DNA of 64,000 nucleotides, taken from positions 23,921-87,920 of the forward strand of contig JAJEAO010000011.1 of NCBI GenBank assembly GCA_022822745.1, read 5' to 3'. Shown in pieces: positions 47,168 to 56,094 of this stretch (the stretch's first letter is position 1; each line of letters opens with the position of its first letter). The DNA comes from Acidobacteriota bacterium (lineage in GTDB: Bacteria; Acidobacteriota; Vicinamibacteria; Marinacidobacterales; Marinacidobacteraceae). The notes below the pieces were generated by a model. It had not been told where the DNA came from and made no database searches. It saw only the letters and a list, made by a program, of their open reading frames with translations. A program made the translations under genes and the position numbers.

Positions 47168-48637
47168 ATGACGAAGCGAACGCTGGCCATCACGATCCCG
47201 GCGCTGCTCCTCGCCGCGCTGACGGCGGCGCAGCCCGGAGTGCACACGGCAACGAGCGGCGGGGAGGTGATGCGGCTCATCCGCCGCGAAAAGATGGACC
47301 TCATCCTGCCCGGCGCGATGCGGGACAACGACGTGGACATGTGGATCCACGTCACCCGCCACGGCGACCCCGATCCCCTCGCGCACTACTTCGGCAACAC
47401 CTACGGCTACCTGGTCTTCACCGACCTGGGAGACCGGATCGAGCGGGCCGTCTTCGGCAGCGGCGGCGCGGTGGAGGACATTGACGTTCGCGGTTCGGAC
47501 GCCTTCGCCCGGGCCATCTCCAGCTACGACCGCGGCTACCGGCTGGCCTTCGGCTACGGCGACGAGGTGTACGACGAGTTCGCCGAGTTCGTCGCCGAGC
47601 GGGACCCGGAAGTGATCGCGGTGAACACCTCCGAGTGGCTCGCCGAAGCGGACGGGATCTCTCATTCCGCGTGGGTGAAGCTGATGCGCGTGCTCGGGCC
47701 CGAATACGCCGAGCGGGTGGTCTCCGCCGAGCACCTGATCAGCGACTTCGCGGTGCGACGGACCGTTCGCGAGGTCGCGGAGCAGGTCAACAATCTCGAA
47801 GCCGCCCGTCAGCTCCAGCGAGCGGCGCTGGCGCGCATCGAGCCGGGGCGCACCACGATCCGGGAGATCGTCACCTGGGCGCGGGAGTGGGCCTACGAAC
47901 GCCACCTCGGCGGATTCGGCACATTCGGCCCGGGAGGCGTCCGGGTGTACTACTCCGCCGTCTCCGAGGATCCGCCCTATCCGCCATCGGTGCGCTACTT
48001 CCACTGGCACGGCGACTACGTCTTCCAGCGCGGCGACTTCTTCGCCATCAACGTCGGCGTTCGCTACATGGGGTTCACGACGGACACGAAGACCCACGCC
48101 TACATCCTCCGCGAGGGGGAGACCGCGCCGCCCGAGAGCATCCAGGAGGTCTTCGATCTGGCGGTCGCGGGGCAGTGGATCATGCGGCCTCACATGCGCG
48201 TCGGCATGACCGCGAAGGAGTCGCTGGACGCCATGGTCGCCGCCATGGAGGAGGCGGGTTACCTCTACACGCCGTTCGTGAACTCCGGCATCCAGGGCAG
48301 CGGGAGGACTCCCGACGGCACCGGGATGCTGGATTACGTGATGGTCCAGGAGGCGCTTGCGGGGACCGATCAGCCCGGTTTCGCCATCGACAACCACGCC
48401 CACGGCTCCATCGGAACGACGACCCTTGGTCCTTCCATGGCCAACTTCCGCGCCGATCGGCACGATCTGGTGATCCAGGAGAACCACATCTTCGCCTTCG
48501 AGTACATGGTCCACAGGAACATCCCCGAACGGCCCGGCTTTCCCCTCGCGATCAACCTGTCCAACCCGCATGTCGTGACCAGCAAGGGCGTCGAGTGGCT
48601 CCAGCCGCCGAACGAGGAGATCATCCTCATCCACTGA
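47168..48637 (+). CDS. Secreted M24-family (Xaa-Pro aminopeptidase-like) metallopeptidase
   Basis: Signal peptide; HWHGDYVFQRGDFFAINVGVRYMGFTTDTKTHAYIL ... IQENHIFAFEYMVH; strong RBS gagaggaggaagg. Confidence 0.78.
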   Translation: MTKRTLAITIPALLLAALTAAQPGVHTATSGGEVMRLIRREKMDLILPGAMRDNDVDMWIHVTRHGDPDPLAHYFGNTYGYLVFTDLGDRIERAVFGSGGAVEDIDVRGSDAFARAISSYDRGYRLAFGYGDEVYDEFAEFVAERDPEVIAVNTSEWLAEADGISHSAWVKLMRVLGPEYAERVVSAEHLISDFAVRRTVREVAEQVNNLEAARQLQRAALARIEPGRTTIREIVTWAREWAYERHLGGFGTFGPGGVRVYYSAVSEDPPYPPSVRYFHWHGDYVFQRGDFFAINVGVRYMGFTTDTKTHAYILREGETAPPESIQEVFDLAVAGQWIMRPHMRVGMTAKESLDAMVAAMEEAGYLYTPFVNSGIQGSGRTPDGTGMLDYVMVQEALAGTDQPGFAIDNHAHGSIGTTTLGPSMANFRADRHDLVIQENHIFAFEYMVHRNIPERPGFPLAINLSNPHVVTSKGVEWLQPPNEEIILIH

Positions 48638-48666
48638 GTTCCGGGTGGACCCGGTGGTCGCGCTGC

Positions 48667-50895
48667 CTACGGGTCCACCGTGAACAGGAACTTCATGCCC
48701 GCCTCGAGGTGCTCGGCGATGTGGCAGTGCGCCATCCACTTCCCCGGGTTCGTGATCTCGAGGAGGATGTCCACGGTCTCCCCGGCGGCGATGAGCATCG
48801 TGTCCTTGAACACCTGGTTCTGGACCGGCGAGCCGTTTCGCGCCGTGACCAGGAACCGCTGGCCGTGGATGTGGAAGGGGTGCTGCATCGCGTGGATCGC
48901 GGCGGCGTCGTTCCGCAGTCGCACCCGGACCACGTCTCCCACGCGAAACCGCCATTCGATCTCCTCGTTCTCGCGGCCGGTCGCGGGTTCGCGCACGATC
49001 CAGCGGGCCTCCTCAGGACTCGCCACCGAGTTCATCATCGGCATCGTGTCGGCCCATTCCACCGGAGCGAAGAAGACCCGGTCGGCGCGCATCCGCTGCA
49101 TGATCGCGGGATCGAGCCCTTCCACTTCCAGCGTGAGCGCCAGCTCGTAGTCCGGCGGGTCGTCGAAGCGGTCCCGGTAGGCGTCCACTTCCGCGCTCAC
49201 CTCCGGATTCGCCCGGAGCCGGTTCCAGTCGGGGGCCGTCTCCGGGTCGGCTTCCTCATCGGTGACGCGCGCGGCGCCGAGCGGGGTCACCCGCGAGAAG
49301 TAGCTCCCGAACGTGTGCTCGAGCGCGCGCACCCGGTTCTCGATGGCGTGCTCGCCGGCCTCGTCGTAGCGCACCTCCACGATGTATCGCTCCGCCGGGG
49401 CGAGAACGACCGAGTCCACCCACTCCTCCCGCTCGAACTTCGACAGGTCCGAACCCACGACCTTGACCCGGTGCGTCCCCGGTTCACCGAACGAGAGGTT
49501 GAAGGTTCGCGTGTTCGAGACGTTCGTGAGGAAGAAACGGATGACCTCGCCGCGGGCGACTTCGAGTTCGTAGCGCGGCTCCCCGTTCACGAGGAAGAGG
49601 TTCCCGAACCGCCCCATGAGCGCATGGGTCGCCCGCTCCTCTCCCCACGGATAGAGCGAGCCGTCGTCCGCGAGCAGGAGGTCGTCCAGAAGGAGCACCT
49701 CTTCCCGGTGTACCGGTCCGTACCAGAGCTCCGGGGGCGCCTCGACGAGCATGTTGCCGTACAGCCCCAGGTCCTGCTGCACCTCTTCCCGGTGGTGCGG
49801 GTGGTACCAGTAGAGCCCGGCGTCAGGGAAGTGGATCGTGTACTGGAAGCGGCCGCCCGGGGGCACCGGATCCTGGGTGAGGCCGGGGACGCCGTCGAAG
49901 GCGTTGTCGAGCCGGATGCCGTGCCAGTGGATCGCCGTGGGCCAGCGAGTGCGGTTCTCGAAGTTCACGAAGATGGTCGCGGCCTGGTCCACATGGATGA
50001 GCGGCCCCGGGTACTGGCCGTTGAAGCCGTACATCAGGTACTCGCGGCCGTGGATGCGGCGGCGCACGGCGCCTGCGATCAGGTCGAGCGTCTGTCCATC
50101 CGCGAGGCGCGCGACCCGGGACGGGGTCGCCTCCGGCGCCGAGCGGTCGCCGGCGAGCCGGGGCAGGAACGGCAGCGGCTTCGGACGGAGCCGTCCGAGC
50201 CCCGGGATCATCGGGGTTTCCGGGAGCATCGGGGGGTGCGGCCAGGCGAGCTCGTCGGTCGGGGCGCCGTGACCCATCGCGGCGTGGTCCATCGCGCCGT
50301 GGTCCATCGCGCTGTGGCTGGCGGGATCGGCGCCGGCCTCGCCGCTGCCGCTGACCGGCACCATGAGGTGGTTGTCGGGCAGCACCCGGGTCGAGGGCGA
50401 TGCCCCCCGGAGGGCGAGCCGTCCCCGGCGCGACGGCGGATCCGGCGAGGCCTCGGCGCTGATCAGGATCACGAACTTGTCGAAGGCGACCGGTCCGAGT
50501 CCGGGGAAGCGACCGTTGCCGACTTCGCCGAGTCGGATCACCGGGTCCATGACCGGCGTGGTGACCCAGGCCACCCAGCTCCGGGAGCCGTCGAGCGAGG
50601 CAGGTTCCGGGAGTCCTTCGATCTCGAGGTCGAGGAGGTAGAGATGGCTGCCGTCGCGGGTCACCGAGGCGCCGAACGGAGTGGGCGACCAGCGCAGGAA
50701 GGCGGTGCCGCCCGCGGGGGCGAGATCGGGCGTCGGGTAGAGCGCGATGCGGTGGAGGCCGGGCGCCCCCTGGTCGGCGCGGTCTTCCTCCGGGATCCCG
50801 GCAGCCGATTGCGCGAACGCGGAGGCCGCGCCGAGAAGCGCCGCGAGGGCGAGGGAAGCGGCTTCCCTCCCGAGTGGCCCGATCCGTTTTCCCAT
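48667..50895 (-). CDS. Multicopper oxidase
   Basis: IHWHGIRLDNAFDG, YWYHPHHREEVQQDLGLYG, HPFHIHGQRFLV, MAHCHIAEHLEAGMKF copper-ligand motifs; DHGAMDHAAMGHG Met/His segment. Confidence 0.95.
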   Translation of the reverse strand: MGKRIGPLGREAASLALAALLGAASAFAQSAAGIPEEDRADQGAPGLHRIALYPTPDLAPAGGTAFLRWSPTPFGASVTRDGSHLYLLDLEIEGLPEPASLDGSRSWVAWVTTPVMDPVIRLGEVGNGRFPGLGPVAFDKFVILISAEASPDPPSRRGRLALRGASPSTRVLPDNHLMVPVSGSGEAGADPASHSAMDHGAMDHAAMGHGAPTDELAWPHPPMLPETPMIPGLGRLRPKPLPFLPRLAGDRSAPEATPSRVARLADGQTLDLIAGAVRRRIHGREYLMYGFNGQYPGPLIHVDQAATIFVNFENRTRWPTAIHWHGIRLDNAFDGVPGLTQDPVPPGGRFQYTIHFPDAGLYWYHPHHREEVQQDLGLYGNMLVEAPPELWYGPVHREEVLLLDDLLLADDGSLYPWGEERATHALMGRFGNLFLVNGEPRYELEVARGEVIRFFLTNVSNTRTFNLSFGEPGTHRVKVVGSDLSKFEREEWVDSVVLAPAERYIVEVRYDEAGEHAIENRVRALEHTFGSYFSRVTPLGAARVTDEEADPETAPDWNRLRANPEVSAEVDAYRDRFDDPPDYELALTLEVEGLDPAIMQRMRADRVFFAPVEWADTMPMMNSVASPEEARWIVREPATGRENEEIEWRFRVGDVVRVRLRNDAAAIHAMQHPFHIHGQRFLVTARNGSPVQNQVFKDTMLIAAGETVDILLEITNPGKWMAHCHIAEHLEAGMKFLFTVDP

Positions 50896-51031
50896 GGCGT
50901 CGTCTTCTCCGGCTGCCCGGTGCGGGAACCGGTCGAACGAATGGTACCGGCCCCGTGCGCCGTCCGATCGGCGTCGGACACGGCCCTCGCCGCGAGCATC
51001 CACCGGGCTTGTCGGTGCGGTACTGCGCAGG

Positions 51032-51350
51032 GTGCGGTTCTTCAACACCACCGGCCCCGTGGACCCGGCGGACCATTGCTTCATCCCGCCGCTGGATCGT
51101 CTCGATCTCGACGCAGTCCGCCGGCTGATCCGGCAGGATCGCTGCTTCGTCCTCCACGCTCCGCGGCAGACCGGGAAGACCTCGGCCCTGCTGGCGCTGC
51201 GCGACCTGCTGAACGGCGAGGGCGATGTTCGCTGCGTCCATGCGAATGTCGAAGGGGCGCAGACGGCGCGCGAGAACGTGGGCGAGACGATGCGCACGCT
51301 GCTCAGCGTGTCCCGGGGGAATGCGCCGGGCGGGGCGCTGACGGATAGCC
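51032..51350 (+). pseudogene. Truncated AAA-like ATPase N-terminus abutting a TonB receptor gene
   Basis: MRFFNTTGPVDPADHCFIPPLDRLDLDAVRRLIRQDRCFVLHAPRQTGKTSALLALRDLLNGEGDVRCVHANVEGAQTARENVGETMRTLLSVSRG then similarity ends. Confidence 0.7.
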
Positions 51351-51359
51351 TTGTTGGCG

Positions 51360-53681
51360 ATGATCCGTTTCCCCGTCGCCGCTCTCGCGCTCACCTCTGC
51401 CCTGGCCACGGCGTCCGTCGCGGCGGCCCAGGTCGCGGTCTCCGGTCGGGTGATCGTGGCGTCCACCGGGGCGCCCGCACCCGACGCGGTCGTGATGCTC
51501 ATGGAGACGACGGCGCAGACGAGAACGGACGACGCCGGGAACTTCACGCTCGAGGGCGTCCCGGCCGGCGCCCCTGTCACGATCCGCGCCGAACTCGGCT
51601 TCCTGATCGGGGAAGCCACGTTCACGCCTGGCTCCGGCGGTTCCGTCCTCCCCGGTCCCATCCGTCTCGCGCTCCAGGCCAGGCTGCACGAGCGCGTGGC
51701 CGTGACGGCGGCCACAGGAGATCCCTCCTTGCTGGCTCGCTACGGATCGGTCGCCGCGTTCGAGGGCCTCGACCTGATTCAGGGCGCCCCCGACCTCGCC
51801 GAGATCCTCGAAGGAGCGCCCGGGGTGGCGATCCGGAGCCTGGGCCCGGGGCCGGCGCGTCCGATCCTCCGCGGATTCGACGGGGACCGGGTTCTGGTGA
51901 CGGAGGACGGCGTGCGGAGCGGAGATCTGGGCAGCCAGGCCGCCGAGCACGGAACCCTCGTGGACCCGGCCCGAGCTGAGCGGATCGAGATCGTCCGCGG
52001 ACCGGCCGCGCTTCTCTACGGAGCGAATGCGGTCGGCGGCGTGATGAACGTGGTCTCGCCCGGCGCCCGGCTGGCGCGCGAGGGCATCGCGGGATTTCGG
52101 GGGCGGGCGAGTCTCGCGGGCGGAACCAGCGACCAGCGGCGCGCCGCCGGGGCGCACCTCGCGGCGGGCGGCGACGGGTGGTTCACCTGGGGCGGCGGAA
52201 GCACGCGGCGAAGCGGGGACTACCGGTCGCCGCTCGGGACGGTCCGCGGCTCCCACGCCGCTCTCGACCACGGCGAGGCCGGCTTCGGCCTCGCGAGCGA
52301 ACGGGCTCATCTCGCGGTGGGGCTCCGACTCGACGAGAGCCGCTTCGGAGTGCCCCTCCTCGCGATGCTCCATGGGCCGGAGCTCGACGAAGCGGACGAC
52401 GAGGAGGAGTCCGAGGAGTCGGTGGAGGTCGCCATGGACCGGTGGCAACTCCGCGCCGACTTCGGAGTCGAAGATCTCGGATCCGTCTTCGACCGCGCCG
52501 CCCTCACCGTCCGTTTCAGCGGGTTCACGCAGGACGAGATCGAATCCGAGGGCGACGAGCCTCCCGAGCTCGAAACCCACCACGAGAACCGGTCGCTCGT
52601 CCTCCGCGCCGAACTCGAGAGATCCGCGGGGCGCCTCCTGTCCCGCCTGGGGGTGTGGGCGAACCTCCGCGACTTCGGATCCGCTGGACCGGAGGCGCTC
52701 GCGCCGGATACCCGCCACGAGGCGCTCGCGGCCTTCGCCCTCAACGAGTTCCGGGTGACCGATCGACTGGCGCTTCTCCTCGCGGCGCGTCTCGAAGACA
52801 ACGTGTACGACGCCGAGAGGCGCCCCGCGCCCGGTGACGATGACGACGACGATGACGGAGACGACGATGACGGAGACGACGACGATGAGCGGCTCGGACA
52901 TCTCGAACCGCCCGCGGTCGTGGATCGCGAGTTCCGCGGCGCCTCGACGAGCGCCGGCTTCCGGTTCGACCTCGGTCGCGGGACCGAGGTCGCCGGGACC
53001 GCGACGGTGGCGAGCCGGGCGCCGGCGCTCGAGGAGCTCTACAACTTCGGCCTCGACGCCGGGATCCAGGCCTTCGAGATCGGCAATCCGCTGCTCGAGA
53101 CGGAACGGTCTCGCGGATTCGACCTGATCCTCCGACGCACCGCCCCGGGCTTCGCCGGGAGCGTCGGCTTCTTCCGGTACGACATCGCCGGATTCACCTA
53201 CGGGGCCACCACGCGGGGCGTCTCCGGAGTCACGGTGATCTCCACCGAGCAGGCCGACGCCCGCCATCTCGGGTTCGAAGCCGAGGGCAGGCTCCGGCTC
53301 GGATCAGCGGATCTCGGCGCCACCGCCTCCTGGGTGGACGCGAAATTCCCGGACCTGGGAAGCCATGCCCCCCGCATTCCGCCGCTGAACGGCCGGGTGA
53401 CGCTCGACCTGCCGATCGGAGACCTGCGAATCGCGCCCCGGCTGCGGTGGGCGGCCCGGATGGACCGGCTCTACTTCGGCGAGACCCCGACGAGCGGCTA
53501 CCTGGCGGCCGACCTGACGCTCTCGTGGGTGCGACTCGCCCGGACCGCGGCGCACCACGTTTCCCTGGTGGCGCACAACCTGGCGGATTCGGTTGTCCGC
53601 CACCACACGTCCGTCATCAAGGACGTGGCGCCCCAGATCGGCCGCGGCCTCCGCGTCAGCTACTCCATCCGCTTCTTCTGA
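51360..53681 (+). CDS. TonB-dependent receptor with Asp/Glu-rich loops
   Basis: Carboxypeptidase-like N-terminal domain, plug LRGFDGDRVLVTEDGVRSGDLGSQAAEHGTLVDPARAERIEIVRGPAALLYGANAVGGVMNVV, C-terminal GLRVSYSIRFF. Confidence 0.92.
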   Translation: MIRFPVAALALTSALATASVAAAQVAVSGRVIVASTGAPAPDAVVMLMETTAQTRTDDAGNFTLEGVPAGAPVTIRAELGFLIGEATFTPGSGGSVLPGPIRLALQARLHERVAVTAATGDPSLLARYGSVAAFEGLDLIQGAPDLAEILEGAPGVAIRSLGPGPARPILRGFDGDRVLVTEDGVRSGDLGSQAAEHGTLVDPARAERIEIVRGPAALLYGANAVGGVMNVVSPGARLAREGIAGFRGRASLAGGTSDQRRAAGAHLAAGGDGWFTWGGGSTRRSGDYRSPLGTVRGSHAALDHGEAGFGLASERAHLAVGLRLDESRFGVPLLAMLHGPELDEADDEEESEESVEVAMDRWQLRADFGVEDLGSVFDRAALTVRFSGFTQDEIESEGDEPPELETHHENRSLVLRAELERSAGRLLSRLGVWANLRDFGSAGPEALAPDTRHEALAAFALNEFRVTDRLALLLAARLEDNVYDAERRPAPGDDDDDDDGDDDDGDDDDERLGHLEPPAVVDREFRGASTSAGFRFDLGRGTEVAGTATVASRAPALEELYNFGLDAGIQAFEIGNPLLETERSRGFDLILRRTAPGFAGSVGFFRYDIAGFTYGATTRGVSGVTVISTEQADARHLGFEAEGRLRLGSADLGATASWVDAKFPDLGSHAPRIPPLNGRVTLDLPIGDLRIAPRLRWAARMDRLYFGETPTSGYLAADLTLSWVRLARTAAHHVSLVAHNLADSVVRHHTSVIKDVAPQIGRGLRVSYSIRFF

Positions 53682-53712
53682 CGCGGCCGTCTCCGCGCCC
53701 GGCCCCCCGGGA

Positions 53713-56025
53713 TCAGAACCGGAAGCGCACCTCTCCCAGCACCTGGCGGCGGATGACATCCCCGAAGATGTGGTTCTGAACCTCCTCGTCGAGCAGGTTC
53801 ATCACCCGCACCGAGGGCTGGACGCGGCCCTCGGCGAGCAGCAGCCGGAAGGAGGCGTTCACGACCGTGTAGGCCTCGGACCAGCCGTGGAAGTTCTCGC
53901 CGAGGACATCGGTCCAGTAGGCGCGATCCGTGGCGTTCAGGGAGAGCCCGAGCTGCCACAGGTCCGATGTGACATCGAGACCGAGGTTCCAGGTGTGCGC
54001 GGCGGGGAGGCTCACTCGCTCGTCGCCGAAACCGGTCGCTTCCGGCTCCGCCTGCCACGCGTAGTTGACGTAGCCCCCGATGCGTCCCCGGCGCCCGTTG
54101 AGGCCCGCCTCGAACCCGGACTCCCGAAGGGAGGTTCGGTTGACGTAGCCGTAGGTCGCGGGCAGCTCGCGGCCGGTGGCGGCGAGGAGGTCCACCAGGA
54201 CCGCCGGATTCGCCGCGATGGCGGCGATCCCCCGGGGCAGGGTTCCCGGCGGGAGCCGTCCGGCGAGCGCTCCGACGAACTGCTGGACTCCCCGGAACGC
54301 CGGGTTCCAGCCGGGAGGCGGATCGGCGGTGGTCCAGATCCCGGTCACGGTCGAATCAATGACGTCGCGGCGCTCGTTGACCCACCATGACGCGCTGGCG
54401 CCGAGCCAGTCGCCGAGCGCTCCCGACCAGCCCGCTTCCCACGCGGTCAGCTTCTCCGCCTCCAGATCCGTGCTGCCGACGAGGCGGGACCGGTTGAAGA
54501 AGCCCACCGGCGCGGGGAAGAGCGCCTCCGGGATCCGGGCGGCGCCGGGAAGCTGGCGCAGCAGCGGGCGCAGGTCGAAGAGCGCGCGACTGCCGAACCC
54601 GACGTCGGCGTAGGAGCTGCGCAGGGAGGGCGAGCGAAACGCGCGGTTCCAGGAGACCCGAAGCGCGTGGTCCGGAGTCGGCTTGAACAGGAGCGTGGTT
54701 CTCGGCGAGAGGACGAACTCGTCCAGCACGCTCACCCGATCGGCGCGGACGCCGGCCACCCACCGCCAGCGCTCGCCGAGGAAGATCTCGTCGTTCAGAT
54801 AGAACCCCTGTTCGTTCCGTTCCTCCGCCGCGGGCGCCAGGCCGAGATCGGCCCGGATCAGCCGCGCGTTGCCTCCCCACGAGAGGATGTGGCGAGCGCC
54901 CAGAACCCGGGTGTCCCGGAGGCTCAGGTCATAGGTGTCCTGGTCGCCGTGCACTTCGAGGAAACGCCCGGGGGCGTTCGTGACCAGCAGCGACCGCGTG
55001 TCCATGCGGGAGGAGTTCACGAACGCCCCCACCTCGAACGCTTCCCGCTGGTACTGAACGCGGCCCCACGCGATCCGCGAACCCGAGTCGAGGGCGAACG
55101 GACCGAGGGCGGTGTAGAAGACGCCCTGGTTGCCCCCGTAGCCGCCCGAGAACTTCACGACGGCGGGCCCGTCCGAGGGCTTCCAGTCCGCGCGGAAGTC
55201 GAGCTTCGGCATCCGGGCCTCGGACCCCTCCACCACCGGGTAGCGCGCGCCGGAGTCGTTCGGGATCTCGCCCGCGGGTCGGGCGAAGGGATCGGACCGC
55301 GTGAATCCGACGCTCAGGCGCCAGGAGAAGGCCTGGTTCACGACGGCGGCGTGGGTCAGCGCGCCGGCGAAGGAGGAGCCGGCGTCCATCGAATTCCCGG
55401 CCACGTTCCGGGAGAAGGTCCCGAGCCGAAGATCCAGCGTCGTGCCTGCCGCCTCGCGCGGCGCGCGGGTGATCAGGTTGATCACCCCGGTCATGGCGTT
55501 GGCGCCCCAGACGGCGGAGGCGGGACCGTTCACGACCTCGATCCGGTCCAGGTCGTCGAGCTCGGTGGACAACATGCTCCAGGCGACGGACCCGTACTCC
55601 TGGTGCACCGGCCGGCCGTCCACGAGCACCAGTTGCTGGCGGGCCCCGGCGACCGCGGAGGAGCGGCTGGTGATCGACCAGGACGAGTTCGTCATCCGGC
55701 TCACGTTCACTCCCGGCGCCTGCCGCAGGATCTCGGCGAAGTCCGTCGCCGGCTGGGCCTCGATCCGGGCGGCGTCGATCACGGTGACCGCCGCCGGCGC
55801 GTTCACGATCTCCTGCTCCATCCGCGACGCGGACACCACGACCTGGTCGGTGAACCGCGCCACCGGCTCGGGGCTCTGCTCCTGTTCCTGCGGTGGCTGC
55901 GCTTCCTCCTCCTGCTGCGCCTCGCCGCCTGCTTCGCGGGCGCCGGGAGCCGGAGCGGCGATCAGGCAGATCCAGAGCGCGGACGGGAGGATCTGCTCTG
56001 CGCGAGGTCGTGAACCGATGGACAT
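53713..56025 (-). CDS. TonB-dependent receptor
   Basis: VVVSASRMEQEIVNAPAAVTVIDAARIEAQPATDFAEILRQAPGVNVSR...VVNGPASAVWGANAMTGVINLITRAPRE; C-terminal VRFRF. Confidence 0.93.
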   Translation of the reverse strand: MSIGSRPRAEQILPSALWICLIAAPAPGAREAGGEAQQEEEAQPPQEQEQSPEPVARFTDQVVVSASRMEQEIVNAPAAVTVIDAARIEAQPATDFAEILRQAPGVNVSRMTNSSWSITSRSSAVAGARQQLVLVDGRPVHQEYGSVAWSMLSTELDDLDRIEVVNGPASAVWGANAMTGVINLITRAPREAAGTTLDLRLGTFSRNVAGNSMDAGSSFAGALTHAAVVNQAFSWRLSVGFTRSDPFARPAGEIPNDSGARYPVVEGSEARMPKLDFRADWKPSDGPAVVKFSGGYGGNQGVFYTALGPFALDSGSRIAWGRVQYQREAFEVGAFVNSSRMDTRSLLVTNAPGRFLEVHGDQDTYDLSLRDTRVLGARHILSWGGNARLIRADLGLAPAAEERNEQGFYLNDEIFLGERWRWVAGVRADRVSVLDEFVLSPRTTLLFKPTPDHALRVSWNRAFRSPSLRSSYADVGFGSRALFDLRPLLRQLPGAARIPEALFPAPVGFFNRSRLVGSTDLEAEKLTAWEAGWSGALGDWLGASASWWVNERRDVIDSTVTGIWTTADPPPGWNPAFRGVQQFVGALAGRLPPGTLPRGIAAIAANPAVLVDLLAATGRELPATYGYVNRTSLRESGFEAGLNGRRGRIGGYVNYAWQAEPEATGFGDERVSLPAAHTWNLGLDVTSDLWQLGLSLNATDRAYWTDVLGENFHGWSEAYTVVNASFRLLLAEGRVQPSVRVMNLLDEEVQNHIFGDVIRRQVLGEVRFRF

Positions 56026-56094
56026 GTTTCCTCCTTGAACCCGTGCCCGGTCGCGGCGCCGGGAGCCCGCCGCGCGCCCGGCTGCGGCGTCAGC

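Noticed and set aside
47123-51348. Large ORFs 47123-48955 (-) and 47635-51348 (+)
   Set aside because: They are antisense or shadow frames of the M24 peptidase and multicopper oxidase genes; compositions are Arg/His/Asp-rich without domain motifs.
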